Source: Nannobrachium achirus (taxonomy: Eukaryota > Chordata > Actinopteri > Myctophiformes > Myctophidae). From it: a stretch of 64,000 nt of DNA. The position numbers were made by a program, and so were the translations under genes. This document shows, in pieces, positions 33,911 through 46,184 of this stretch (position 1 is the stretch's first letter; each line of letters begins with the position of its first letter). The notes beneath the pieces are model-generated. The model was not told the origin of the DNA. It saw only the letters and a program-made list of their open reading frames with translations, and ran no database searches. The stretch spans positions 52,298,458 to 52,362,457 of the forward strand of contig OY997647.1 of assembly GCA_963921795.1 (NCBI GenBank). The letters are read 5' to 3'.

Positions 33911-34260
33911 AAGTCCAGAGGTATAATAACACTTCTAATACCATTAACAGGCTAGGCTTGAAGAGTCACTCAGCATTATTTACACAAACACGTTGAGGTT
34001 TTTCAGTGGTACTTTGAGATTGAGCTGCCTGCTATAAAGCACTGCTGCCATACAAACAACCTGTTCATCACCTATATGGTTCTTCAGTTTAGTTTAAGAA
34101 TCAGCTTTATTGTCACGTCGCTGGTTTACAGCTGTAAAGAAGTGGGTGAGATGTGTTAAGCTCCAGAGAGAAAAACATCTAAAGGCACCTATATGGTTCT
34201 ATATAACACCACTTGGCAAAGGCGCAATATTGCCTTTAAGATAGTTGCTACAGTATATAA

Positions 34261-34519
34261 CAGTGGTTCTCAAAACGTTTTCATGTCAAGGACCCAATGT
34301 TTTCAGGTCCGGATCCCCATCTGAAATTATTTTGTACCATGGACTTTGTACCGCCATACAATATTTTTGTATGGTTACAAATTAATGTTGTTCAAATATT
34401 CCACGTTTGAAACATATTTTCAAGACGTTTTGTTAAAATAGCAGAGATGAGGGTCCACGGCCAAATACAAAGCCTATCATTTTGGGGCTCCTTGAAGTGA
34501 AAAAGTTTGAGCACCACTG
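34261..34519. mobile_element. hAT-like non-autonomous element
   Basis: CAGTGGTTCTCAAAACG at the left and AAGTTTGAGCACCACTG at the right are terminal inverted repeats. The interior includes AAAATAGCAGA, the start of a hairpin arm without a partner. Confidence 0.7.
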
Positions 34520-35250
34520 ATTTTTTTCAGTTTTTCAGAAAACTTTTAGGCTTTAGTAGAAGACATTTTTATAATCGGCCTCTGGTCTTCATGGGTTAAG
34601 CATCAAGCATCACTTCCACTTGTCTTTGTGCTGCTTCTCGGTTAGTTCTGTCCAGCGTTTAGGCTACCTTCTGACCCAGGCTGTCTTGCATCCGCAGGCG
34701 AGCTGCTGATGGAATTGCTTACGAAATTGCAGTGGGGATCAAGGACAGCCTTTTCGATCCAATAACAGGGGCGACGCTGTGAGATGTGAAATAAAAGGAA
34801 CCGATATGTTTTTTTTAGCCTCGGTGGTGTATGTGCGTGCGCGTGTGCGTGCGTGTCGTGTGCAACTGTGTTTCAATATAGGTCAGGCCGTTTCTCTTAC
34901 AAGGATGATTCTGTTCAAGAAATGCATGTGTGGTTGCGTGTGTGTGTGTGTGTGTCTGCAATGAACGAATGAGAGGGAGGCTTATTCTACTCTGTGCAGG
35001 TGGGTAGGCTAGGTATCTGTGCCTATAGAGCAGAGCATTGAGGAGTTTGCATGACTCACCCAAGGTGACTTGGTCTCTGTGTTGTCTTCTGTACACTTGC
35101 CTCCCCCTCTTGTTCGCTCAGGCACCCCCGGCCCCCTCCACACACACCCTTCAGTGTTACCAAGGCTACCTTCACAATGCCCTCCTGGGTAACACTAAGC
35201 TAGTATGTACCCATGTACACTCTATCTATGGTAAATGGTGCATTTATATA

Positions 35251-35749
35251 CAGAGTTCCCACGGTCATGAAATTCCTGGAAATATTTTGAAATTAGAAAA
35301 ATTAAAAAAAGTTTTGGAATTTATCAAGGGTCCTGGAAGGTCCTGGAAAAAATAGCTATGCATTGTCTTTGGTTATTGATTTTATTAATACCTCTGAAAT
35401 GACGAATTAAACATGGGCCAAATTGTCAAATATTAGAGGAAGAAATTGTGAAAATAGCCGATCTACGAGGCGTTGTGAGCATGTAGATCGGCTATTTTCA
35501 CAATAGAACCGTGTTATGCAAAATTCCTCAACTCTTAGTGCTCGTCGGGGTGCCGGTTAAAACATGATTATTTTGGGGGTCACGGCCTGAAGAGGTTGAG
35601 AACCACTGGCTGGCATACACTACCTTCTTTGGGCATTGCGCATAGTGACCTGTTATTGAGCTGAATTATTGTTCTATAGTCCTGGAAATTGGGTTAAATA
35701 TTCTGGAAAGGTTTTGGAAATTAATTGGTAAAAATGTGTGGGAACCCTG
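35251..35749. mobile_element. hAT-like element inserted in a SINE, itself hosting a hairpin element
   Basis: The ends CAGAGTTCCCACGGTC and TGTGTGGGAACCCTG are imperfect inverted repeats. The flanks TTTATATA and TATATAGC appear to be halves of one SINE tail. The interior contains the hairpin at 35445-35504 and a nested right end GTTGAGAACCACTG at 35595-35608. Confidence 0.6.
35445..35504. repeat. hairpin module, left arm shortened (CATGTAG subfamily)
   Basis: ATTGTGAAAATAGCCGATCT pairs with AGATCGGCTATTTTCACAAT. The left arm lost its inner ATGCTCACAACGC block while the right arm kept it. Confidence 0.85.
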
Positions 35750-36003
35750 TATATAGCGCCTTTATCCAAGGCACTTTACAGAGATGCATTACATTCACAC
35801 ACACACACACATTCATACACCGATGGCGGAGGAAACCATGCAAGGCACCAACCTGATCACTGGGAGCAACTAGGGGTTCAGAGTCTTGCTCAAGGACTCT
35901 TCGACACTAACTCTGGGGGAGCCCGGGATCAAACTGGGAACCCTTCGGGAACCCTCCGTGTTCTAGGACTGTTTCTCTACCCCTGAGTCACAGCCGCCCC
36001 TAC
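35750..36003 (-). mobile_element. tRNA-derived SINE (minus strand)
   Basis: On the minus strand it reads GGGGCGGCTGTGACTCAGGG then GTAGAG (A-box-like), with a TTTGATCCCGGGCT B-box region, AGTCCTTGAGCAAGACTCTG, and the tail GCCTTGGATAAAGGCGC. It is the same family as 18636-18833. The tail continues left of the hAT insertion at about 35230-35250. Confidence 0.7.
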
Positions 36004-36330
36004 AATCTATAATGTGCTCTAAACATTCTTATAATGCATTATAATGTGCTTAGAACAATGTATACCGGTAATTATAGTTATGAGAACTCATAAATGCTTT
36101 ATAACATCACTTTAGAATGACTTGCAAGTATAAACGCAATCTGCTTATAACACTGTATAATTACAGTTATACATCACTCAAGCAATCATTATAAAGTGTT
36201 TTATTTAAAATGTGTTTTGATTATTAAGCATAAAGAGTATTTATGACATCTTTTGACAATAATGATACAGTTATAAGCAGATTGTAACGCATTATTAACT
36301 TATGCTTATAATGCATTATAGACATTTCAG
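36004..36330. repeat. AT-rich repeat with ATAATGCATTAT palindromes
   Basis: Repeated words such as CTTATAATGCATTATA and CAGTTATAAGCAGATTGTAA occur several times and in both orientations. It is likely a dispersed repeat of unknown family. Confidence 0.5.
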
Positions 36331-36358
36331 AGTTAAACTCTCTAGTCTAGTCTTAGTA

Positions 36359-36545
36359 AAACGGACCTGAGTTACAAGGTTTCCAGGCTACACTTGGACC
36401 GTGTTTTTCCCAAATCTCTTCCAACGATCTACAAGCCCACTCGTGGCGCGTTGCGAGCTTGTAGAGCGGCTATTTTTGGCAAATACTCCCCCCGGAATAG
36501 GCCAAGTATTAACCACTTGAATAGGGGTTCAAGTGGTTAAGGGTC
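36359..36545. mobile_element. TTAACCACTTGAA-family element with a hairpin module
   Basis: ACGGACCTGAGTTACAAGG...ACTTGGACC sequence followed by the hairpin (36426-36477) and TTAACCACTTGAATAGGGG. The same words in the same order occur at 55848-55994 without the hairpin. Confidence 0.55.
36426..36477. repeat. hairpin module
   Basis: GATCTACAAGCCCACTCGTG is followed by GCGAGCTTGTAGAGCGGCTA. The left AAAATAGC block is missing. Confidence 0.7.
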
Positions 36546-37974
36546 CTTTAATGAGGAGTGGTATAGCTACAGTGTGAGACACTGAGTGATGGATGTACTG
36601 TAGGCCTATAAACGCCATCCATTGTGGGGGATGGATTGTTCTGCGTGGCTCTTTTACGGGCCCGTCCTGATTGGTATTTAACAAGGACTGACACTGACAG
36701 ATTTTAAAGCAATACCCAGGACGGAGAAAATATTGTCCAGAGATCTCGTAAACTCCATCTGCCCCGAGATTTTGCCTGCAACTGTCCAATTTGTTGGACA
36801 GTTGCAAACTGAAAAGCTCTGCAAATGACTTCTGCAATGCAGTGAGCCACTGACCTTGGGCTGCTGTAATAAGTAATCATTACACATAGGATTTTTGGTG
36901 TCAGGTTTCGATACAAAAAATGATACAAAAATAAGAAACATCCTTGATTTCTTTGAAATTAGTTTACCCAATTATGTGCCCAACTTCTAGGGCAGTGGTT
37001 CCAAAATTTGGGTCTGCGGATTTCGGTACGGGCCATTTGGTTTGATACTTTGGTTCTGTATTTTACACCCCATACATATTGTAGCCTACATAGGATGTTT
37101 AGAACATTAGTAACATAACGTACTATGTCGGTTTTCATGGGCAATTAGTAATGTATGCACGTATTTTAATTGAGAAGTGTGGGTATCACTGCGGTGGGGC
37201 TTTTTGGTGTAGTGTTAGGTTATCTATTGTTAGTTAATTCCTCTCCTGTCTGCGAACAAAAGTACCACTAATTGTGATTCAGGCACTGCAGTCCCTGGCT
37301 TCACATTGTAGATGCTTGGCGGGTGCTTTAGGCCACACCGTTTGTGAAATGCATGACATTTTAACTGCTTCGTGGCGATGCTTTAGGGAGTTTAGGGGCC
37401 AAAAGCGTCGGTTGAAATGTAAAATTCTCCCCGTGCCCTTGGGTTATTGAGGAGCAGGAAACACAATGGTGGCTATAGGGGGCTGCCGCCTTTGATGCTA
37501 TTAGCATAATGTCTTTCTGATGCTAATACTAAGTGCTTCTGACTGACCGCTGGGGCTTTGCACACTGCCCAGGCTCACTGCTTTGGCTACTGATCTGTTT
37601 CCCTCCAGCCTATGGGTGACCATATTTTTTCAAAGACCACAACAAGTTGTGATACGGTTTTCGTAAGGATGGGTTGCCATACTTTTTTGCGCTTAGCTAC
37701 ACCTAATGACTGCACCTGTTCAACAGAATAGGGCATGATAAAAGTCTATGTTGTGTGCTTAAAACAACTATTATAGTTTTTCTTTTTTCTTTTCTTTTTG
37801 ATGAGCAAATCAATTCTATTATTTCAATTGTGATGAAAACTTTGGTGGTGAATTTTGAAAACCGGGAAATGTGTGTTTTACAGTCTGATGTTTGGTCACC
37901 ATATCCTAGCCCCCATCTAGTGCCCCTCTCGTTCCCATTCTCGTTCTCTCTCCCTTCCTCCCCTCTCTCTTCTC

Positions 37975-38245
37975 TCCGTTGTGTGAACATATCGTCACTG
38001 TCGGGGAGAGACCTCGTATCTCCAAGTTTCAAAATGTTGTACATTTTTTCGCAAAGTAAAGCCCTGCTTCATCATACAAGACTGTCGCACAAAAGTAGTG
38101 AAAACAGCCTATCTACAAGTACACGAGGCGTTGTGTGCTTTTAGAACTGCTGTTTTCACTAGTTTAGTTCATTTTTAAAATGATAAATACAAAACGAACG
38201 GTCTCGGACATACAAGGTTTCCACCCGAAAAACGACGATATTCTC
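37975..38245. mobile_element. inverted copy B of the 14.1-14.45 kb element
   Basis: It contains, in reverse complement, the same blocks as 14185-14430, including the hairpin and the ACCTCGTATCTCCAAGTTTC word. Confidence 0.6.
38094..38163. repeat. hairpin module
   Basis: AGTAGTGAAAACAGCC returns as GCTGTTTTCACTAGT, with inner CTACAAG/CTTTTAG arms partly eroded. Confidence 0.75.
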
Positions 38246-38582
38246 CTCTCCAGCACTGTGGGGACCATGATAGCGGCTGCCCTGCCAAGGTTGTGTCAGG
38301 CCCAGCTTTAGTGCGGCCGGGCGGTCACCTTCTCGTTAAAGCCTTGATTTATTCCTCGGCACACGAGGGCGGGTGTGGGTGAGGAGGAGGAATCAGTTAT
38401 TTCCGTGGTGTGACACCGGTCGGCGGTGCACCGGGGTATAAATTAGGGTCAGGAGGCAGGCAGACACCAGGCGGGCCCCCTCTCTCTCCCTTCTGTCGCC
38501 AAGGGTCACCATGGTAACACTCCTCCCCACTCCCCACGCACTCCCATCCCATACCCTGTTCCATCCGCCGCCCTCCAACCAC

Positions 38583-38584
<2 letters not shown>

Positions 38585-38641
<57 letters not shown>
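38585..38641. repeat. (GT)n microsatellite
   Basis: A perfect GT array. Confidence 0.95.
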
Positions 38642-38642
<1 letters not shown>

Positions 38643-38857
38643 TGGGGAACAGACACGTGCATCACACTCATGGCCCCTACAACAGGAACACATGCACACA
38701 CACACACACACACGCTGTGCCTCAACTCTATTGCAGCCCCTCTGCGGCATGGAGTGGCGGCTGATTGTGTCGTGAGTGACACGTGCGCACACACACATAC
38801 ACACATTACCGGGGAAATGGGCAATTGTACCTTCAGTACCCACCCAGGGGTGTCATT

Positions 38858-38986
<129 letters not shown>

Positions 38987-39350
38987 CACATGTGCGACTG
39001 CATCTGCAGAAGTGCGCAGCAGCAGCCGGTAATGGGATGATAAAGACACTAAATGAAAACTATAAATTAAGTCAACGATGTCTGTCTGCCACTTGGTGAA
39101 ATGAATGCATGATGCTGCCCCCCCCCTTCCCCCACCCCCCCGTCCTTCCAACACAGAAGCACGTACTGTCTGCCGCCGCCACCAAGTTATGGTACTGATA
39201 ACACCGCCGCAGATGGAAGTTAATAGATGGAAAATATCATTTTCAATCCGGCTCCGCTCGGCTCTCGACTGTCAGGACTTTGAAAGCTCACTTCGTTTTG
39301 TTTTTGTTTTGTTATGCACTGCACTCCATCTGTAGGCCGCCCTTCATCCC

Positions 39351-39354
<4 letters not shown>

Positions 39355-39387
<33 letters not shown>

Positions 39388-39392
39388 CTTCT
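39355..39392. repeat. (CT)n microsatellite
   Basis: A CT array followed by TTTC units. A matching GA-rich belt follows at 39478-39618. Confidence 0.85.
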
Positions 39393-39626
39393 TATTCTTA
39401 CTCGGTTGCTCACTCAGGGCTGCCATTTTAATCTGCAATCACACTGATTAGCTGACAAGCGGTGAGGAGGGACATTTGAGAGGGATGGAGAGAAAGAGAG
39501 AGAGAGAGGGAGAGAGCGAGAGAGAGGGGGGAGAGAGAGAGAGAGAGGGACACAGAGGGAGAGAGACAGAGACAGACATGGAGAGAGGGGAGCAATCGAG
39601 AGAGAGAGAGAGAGAGACTGGCAGCA

Positions 39627-40078
39627 GGCACGTGCAGAGAATGTTAGAGAGGCAGGGGCTGACATTTCTAAAAGGGCCTTTTTGGTGAAAATATAGAAAC
39701 TAGCAGACCTCCAAGCTCACAACGCGTCGCGCTGCGACTGGTTGTGAGCTTGGAGGTCGGCTATTTTCGGTGCTTGATACCACACTGAACTAAGCATAAT
39801 CAAGTCAATACTGGAGCTTATGGCATGGATTTCTACACAGAGAGGGCAATTCTTTCAACATAAGACGCTGCATTCAAGTGTAGGAGATTATTTTAGACAA
39901 GGCAATTATCTTAAACGCTGCCTTCAGGTATATGGCATGGAAAGAGGGCATTTGCATTTCTTTCATCATAGTAAAAACTGCATTCATGGTCTGCAGAGAG
40001 CACTTTTTACAGACGGATAAAGGGGCAGGGGCTCAAGCCAGCCCCCTTTGATGTCTATGTGTGCATGTGCCTGACTGG
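39627..40078. mobile_element. GTGCAGAGAATGTTAGAG-family transposon, complete copy
   Basis: The ends AGGCACGTGCAGAGAATG and TGTGCATGTGCCTG form GGCACGTGCA/TGCATGTGCC inverted repeats. It includes the hairpin at 39696-39767, a CCACACTGAACTAAGCATAA block and ACAGACGGATAAAGGGG near the right end. It is non-coding. Confidence 0.65.
39696..39767. repeat. hairpin module (CCTCCAAG subfamily)
   Basis: AGCAGACCTCCAAGCTCACA returns as TGTGAGCTTGGAGGTCGGCT around a CG-rich loop. Confidence 0.9.
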
Positions 40079-40167
40079 CAGAAAGAGAGACAGAGGGATG
40101 GAGATAGAGAAGGAGACGGATAGAGGGAAAATATAGAGAAAGATCGAGAGACGTGCAGACAGTGCAA

Positions 40168-40170
<3 letters not shown>

Positions 40171-40204
<34 letters not shown>
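40171..40204. repeat. (GA)n microsatellite
   Basis: A GA array. A CT array follows in inverse sense at 40337-40391, giving a potential GA/CT cruciform pair. Confidence 0.85.
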
Positions 40205-40208
<4 letters not shown>

Positions 40209-40334
40209 GGGGAGTAGGGAGAGAAACAGAAGTGAGAGAGGGAGAAAGGAAAAGATGGAGAGGGAGAAATGGGGGGGGGGGCCTAGTTGTTATAATTTCC
40301 CTCTGGTTTAATTATCTGAGCTTGTAGACAGCCC

Positions 40335-40394
<60 letters not shown>

Positions 40395-40436
40395 GTCCTC
40401 GTTAAATGTTAGAGGTGAAACTGGCGTGTGTGTAGG

Positions 40437-40625
40437 GACGTGCAGAGAATGTTAGAGAGGCAGGGGCTGACATTTCTAAAAGGGCCTTTTGGTGGGAATA
40501 CCGAAAATAGCAGACCTCCAAGCTCACAACGCGCCGTGCTGCAACGCGTTGTGAGCTTGGAGGTCGGCTATTTTCAGTGTGTGAGACCACACTGAACTAA
40601 GCATAATCAAGTCTATACTGGACTG
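40437..40625. mobile_element. GTGCAGAGAATGTTAGAG-family transposon, 3'-truncated copy
   Basis: It matches 39630-39815 closely through the hairpin and the CACACTGAACTAAGCATAAT block, then diverges. Confidence 0.7.
40503..40575. repeat. hairpin module (CCTCCAAG subfamily)
   Basis: GAAAATAGCAGACCTCCAAG returns as CTTGGAGGTCGGCTATTTTC, with perfect inner GCTCACAACGCG/CGCGTTGTGAGC arms. Confidence 0.9.
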
Positions 40626-42776
40626 AGGATTTTACTGTGCAATGCCTAATTTGCTGTAGCATGCCATCCTCGCACACATAGCCTTCTTGAATTACTATTC
40701 AGAAATGTTCTATTCTGCTTTTAACATCCGATTCCATTCACGTAATCTATATCTTTGTAGCCAAAGGGCGACAAATATCACACTGCATTTAAGTAGACTA
40801 TAGATAGCCTAACTGCCCTGTTTAGTATCGCCGTGGCAAGGTTCACAATAGCAAATAAAAGAGGCCATGCAAGAGATTATGTTCGGTCCTGAAACAGTGG
40901 ATGGGAAACTGGGTAGCGAGGATTCTCACTTTTGTCTAAGAAGCATCTTGTTGCTCTCATAATAGTATCGGCCTGGGGCTGTTTTGGCCTCAGGCGTTGG
41001 GTTATGTGAGGATATCCATACATAAGAATTAACCTAGTAAACAGTTTTATCTCCCTGTCACAGGGAGATAAAGCCTGGAAAAGAACAGGAAAGTACAACG
41101 ATTTTCGTAACTTTTAGCGTGGGCGCGTGTGATTACAAAAGACCCCAGCTTAATCCATGCTAGCTATGTTTAGCTAGCAGCAGTGATGTTTACAAAGAGC
41201 AGGAAGATCGGAAGCACTAGCTCGAGGTTACTTGGTAACCGCGGAGCGGCGTTCCGATTTTTGGATTGTTTTTATAAATAAAATCGAATTAAATTCTCTG
41301 GTTTCTCGGGCGGAGCAGCCTGGACCAACAGCCTTGTCTCTGGATTCTCGGGTTGGGCCAGTAAATGAGTTAAGTAACCTTACAGGAAGTAAGATGCGAT
41401 GGCCAGCCTTTAACTTCCTGTAGCCCTGTACATTAAAATCCATTCAGACTACTACGGTGTCCAAACATCCCGGCTCAATAATGATTTTTCTGGCTTCAAA
41501 CTAAGTGTCCCAATAACGCCCCCGCCCACTCAGCAAATTTCTCAGCAACTTCCTGGTGCTGACGTCAGCTTTGAAGGGTAAACCCTGCTATTTTAACACA
41601 GAAATTGCTGGACTTATTTTTTGACACAATAAGCTGTCAATATCTTTTTTACTATTTACACCAGCCCCCATAAGTCACATCTGCCCATGAAGGATTGCAG
41701 TGCATCTTGGGAATGGGCTTATCGTGTCTAAAAAGACACTTGCATGCATGCCCCCAACCTGGGGGCATGCATCAAAATCGTTTAACGATCAAAATCGTTA
41801 AAATCACTAAAAAGATAGAAAGAAAGAACACTCATCTTTTCTTTTCTCTAATGACTATCTAAAATATGAATCCTTGTTGTACAAAAACAGAGTTGTCCTT
41901 TAATATACCTTGGTAAGGTAGGCTATACCATTTTCGGTGTTTGAAAATAATATGGCCATGGAGTGCAGTAACTACGTACAAGAATGTCATTAAAAAATTG
42001 GTTTAAAACTGTTACAAATGGTCAGTCAAATGAGATAAAGGCATTAAAGTGATATTACACTGATTGTATATTCTGTTCTTGAGCTAATTGTTCATCCCCT
42101 AATATCACAAAGGCTTATTTGACCTTTGGGCAACACAAATAAGTCGGTGTGTCTGAAAACGTAGTTACTGCACTCTGCCATTGTAGCGCAGCATAGGTTA
42201 GACACTTTCGGCTGTATATCTTGTCCAGCCTATATAATAATAATATTATTATGGAGATAGATGACGGCTCTTGTCAGTCTGTTTTGTTTGCGTTCTAGAA
42301 ACATTATGCATTGATATTTGGTGCTCCTGAGAAGGTCTCACTGTAAACCCATCCACCGCTGTGTGGGGTTAATGGGTGAAATGTCCCAAATGGCAGGACG
42401 AAATGTTAATTTGTTTCTTGAATAATTCCTCTGTAGGCAGCTGCCACACCTGCTCTCGATTGCCCTCAGGGGTGTATCTCCTCATCCCTGTGGACACGCG
42501 TACCACTACCAACCCCCCCACAAACACACACGCGCGCACACACCCTTCAGGCTCCATAACGCTTTCGGCTCCGCCCCGCCTTTGTTTGGCCATTTGGCTG
42601 CAAGTTCTGTGTTTCCGATGTGACCCCCCCCACAGAGGTCGCCATACGAATGACACCCCCCACCCACAACCCCACCAAACCCATACACACAAGGTGACCT
42701 GGTCACAATCACATCACATGCATATGTCACACTTAGACCCACACACATCTGACCACAGCCTGCCCTATGGTAGGAG

Positions 42777-42780
<4 letters not shown>

Positions 42781-42820
<40 letters not shown>
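42781..42820. repeat. (GA)n microsatellite
   Basis: A perfect GA array of about 40 bp. Confidence 0.9.
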
Positions 42821-42823
<3 letters not shown>

Positions 42824-43688
42824 GGAGAGAATAAGGAAGAGCTGTGCCAAACACCATTTAAAGGTTAGTTTAGGACATTTCTTCTTCTTTACTGAGACAG
42901 GACAGTGAAGAGAGAGAGAAAGAGAGAGAGAGAGATAACTTAATCTGAAGCAAATCCATTCTCTGCACCCAACGGTAAACAACAAACAATGCATGCAGAG
43001 CAGAATTAGGACGATACTCATTATAAAAATGACAAACCAGGCACACTCCATACCATAATAAAGCCCTCACCTACAGGGATGCCCACTCAGCCAGCTGGTT
43101 CGAGGACTCTGTGCACAAACACAAGCACAGCCACCAAAAAGAAAATCCACTGCACCAAACCAGACTATAACAAAAAAGAAGAAAATGGCCCTAAATAATA
43201 GGCAATATACAGTGACAGAATACCTGAGCAGGGTGACTGATTCAAAACGAAGGGAAGTTTTCTTTAGTTTCTGACTCAGTCAGAGAACACAGCCTTGCAG
43301 TAGAGAAAGTCCACCACAGGCAACCCTGTCTCCCAAGAGCAGACAGGCTGTGCACCTTTGCATAACGCACACAAAATGTGGTGGAAAACGAGTTACAATT
43401 TCTACCCTGCCCGTCTGAGACACAAACTTCCCAGAGATTACACGCAAAGAGAGTTTGAAAAGTAAACATGACAAATAAAATAAAAAAACTATTGGGTGAA
43501 GGGCAACAATGTGCAAACACAGTGCAGACAGCAGCAAGATGTGTGAGCAGCTGTGACAGGAAGGTGTAGCAATGTAGATTCCGGGTACCCCCATGGGGGA
43601 CCTTAATGGGGTTGGGGTCCCCAGCAAAATCACGTAATATTCAATCAATCAAAACATGTTCAACTATATAAGCCTATCAGTACTACAC

Positions 43689-43726
43689 GCCCTGATGATG
43701 ACCAGTTCTTGGTCGAAACATGTCGG
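43689..43726 (+). other. hammerhead-ribozyme-like core in a retroelement tail
   Basis: CTGATGA (43692-43698), a GACCA/TGGTC stem, GAAAC (43715-43719) and GTC (43722-43724) occur in the order of a hammerhead catalytic core, followed at 43740-43746 by AATAAAG. Stem III would be only 2 bp with a 2-nt loop, so single-copy activity is doubtful. Similar motifs are known in Penelope-like elements. Confidence 0.35.
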
Positions 43727-43939
43727 TTTTTAATACTATGAAATAAAGCTGTTCCTCCTTTTTAAACTTGAGAGAGTGCCTGGATCACTTTTTTCTTTTT
43801 TGATGACTTGATCCCGTCGATCCAAGAGCACCATTATACTCGGTTTTACTATTATATCATCTGGCGAGCACCTGGTTTCTCTCTCTTTCTATATAAGCCT
43901 ATAGTTCTTAAACAATTTGGAAACTTTTGCAAAACTATG

Positions 43940-45591
43940 TTAAAGGTGATACACCATGCATTTAAAAAGTATTTATGTCATATTGTTTGTCCCAAAAACG
44001 TTTTTCAAAAGGTTTGAGGCTAAATTACCACTCCTGAATAGAGAGCCGCTCTCATTTTTGAATGGCTCTCAGAGCATTTTTAGCTGGTCAGCAGGACCAG
44101 CTCTTTAAACAGATTACATTGTCCTGAGACATTCAGGGGACCTAGGGGACCTATTTGCCGATTGGCTGTCCATGTCACATGGTCACCGAGCTCATGATCC
44201 ATTGGCCAGGCCCTCCAGATCTGTACTGCTGTAATGACATATTTTGTCCAGCAGGGAGCACCATTCCTTCACACTGAGGCGGTGCCTGTGGCCAGCCTGC
44301 TTGTGATAAATGAAACAGAAGAAAAGAGAGGTCTATACTTGAGTAAAAGTACAAAAGTATTGGCATCAAAGTACAAAATGTTTGTATGATTGCTTGTAGA
44401 TCGGCTATCATTCTTTGATTTTCACAAGTCATTGTTGACATCATCATCCATTTAAGCTTTATAATTAGCTTCATACTAACATTAACATTATTTTTCTTCT
44501 TTCAATTCTAAACGTAGAGATTAGGTTATGAAAGGAAGGTGATTAGGTGATGAAAACTAGCAAAACTATAGCAGCCATTCACTTTAATCAACGCGATGCA
44601 TCCAATGTAATTGTGATGAGGATGTCAAACAAACATTAATCACGTCGTATTTAATTATACTTCATCTGTTACAGATGATTGTCCAAATAAACCGTACGTT
44701 ATTTAAACTGTGAGCCATTTATAGACAATATGCAGTGTTGCCCTGGGCATCGTTGTAGGCTGTAGTAGGTGATGTGTCACACCATCTGCATACCATCTGC
44801 ATTAACATATGAACTGAACGAGTATGCAAGTTGTCAATGATTTAACTCTATGACCATGATATGGGCTTTGGTGTGAAGTCATGAAAATATCGTACCCTAC
44901 ACAATTTACAAAAGCAACACAAAGTACATTCATTGATGAGCTGCTTCTTCCTGTCATCTGATCAGTGTCCACACAGTAGATTCATTCGAGTTGCATTTTA
45001 ATATCAAATGAAACAGAGCAAAAACGATGTGCTGAATGAACCAATGCGAGTCTTTGAGAATTACAGTTAGTATCTTCACAAATAATGAGCACATTTCTAG
45101 AGACACGGTAACACATTCATTGTACTAAATGACAAGAAAGCATATATTTAGAACGATATGTAGCAGTGAAATACCACAAGATTTTGGAAAATGCCTACAA
45201 TCAATACACTTATTTGAACACCTTGGTTACATTAAGTTCTGCATAATGCGTACTTTCTGCTTTTGGTACATTTCAATACAAATACTTTTTATACTTGTAC
45301 TCAAGTAAATTTTGAATACAAGTCTTCCACTTGTATGATACTTAAGTAAAGAATGCGAGTACTTTTCCCACTACTGCCTAATAAGCATGCTAGTTTTAGT
45401 AAAATCAGACATCACAGATAGATTTATAGAGTAATAGGCTATATGGCAACTGTAAACTTAGCAGGAGTCCTCCAGGCTATGGGGGAAAGTAGCTGTTGGA
45501 AAAAGTACTCAAATGTTTTACACTTGTTTTTTTAAAAGTATCTTAAAAGTATCAATACTGCACTGTAGATGTACTCAGTTATAAGTAAAAG

Positions 45592-45668
<77 letters not shown>

Positions 45669-46184
45669 GGGGGGGGGGAGTGACAAAATTCATAGATCTA
45701 GAACACAGACTTCATAGATATAGAACACAGAATATGTACAGTACAGTACAGTGAGGTACAGTATACAGTACAGTAAAGTACAGTAAGGTAATACGCAGTT
45801 ATTACTGTTGTTTGAGCACGCCCGAGTTTTTTCAAAACTTTTTTATTCCAAAAAACATTTTTTTCCAAAACTTTTTTTTTTTCAAAAAACATTTTTTTTT
45901 TTTTTTCAAAAAACATTTTTTTTTTCATCTGACCAGCTTATATATTGACTGTGTCAATTCTTGTTTTTATTCTTTTTTTTTATTTATGATGACGTCACAA
46001 TCGGCAGCAAATCTGGATAGCCTGTTTTGAGAACCTGTGGTATACTTTTAACCTTCGCCTTCTCAAAACCAGAGAAAGACACAACGGTCAGAAATGGGAC
46101 TTTGTGAGGATAGAAGGTGCTAGTGGGACCCCAAAAAAGGTTTTAAAATAGGAAAAGTGAACTTTCATGGTGTATCACCTTTAA
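43940..46184. mobile_element. 2.2 kb TTAA-bounded composite element
   Basis: TTAAAGGTGATACACCATG at the left and CATGGTGTATCACCTTTAA at the right are exact inverted repeats ending in TTAA. The interior contains GTACTC/AAGTAAAAG-type repeats (44335-44360, 45270-45380, 45490-45590), a CA array and A/T runs. No transposase frame is seen. Confidence 0.65.
45593..45661. repeat. (CA)n microsatellite
   Basis: A perfect CA array followed by a G run. Confidence 0.95.

Noticed and set aside
36529..36837. 102-residue minus-strand frame with several cysteines
   Set aside because: A Cys-containing segment looked domain-like, but neither spacing nor flanking splice sites supports a known family.
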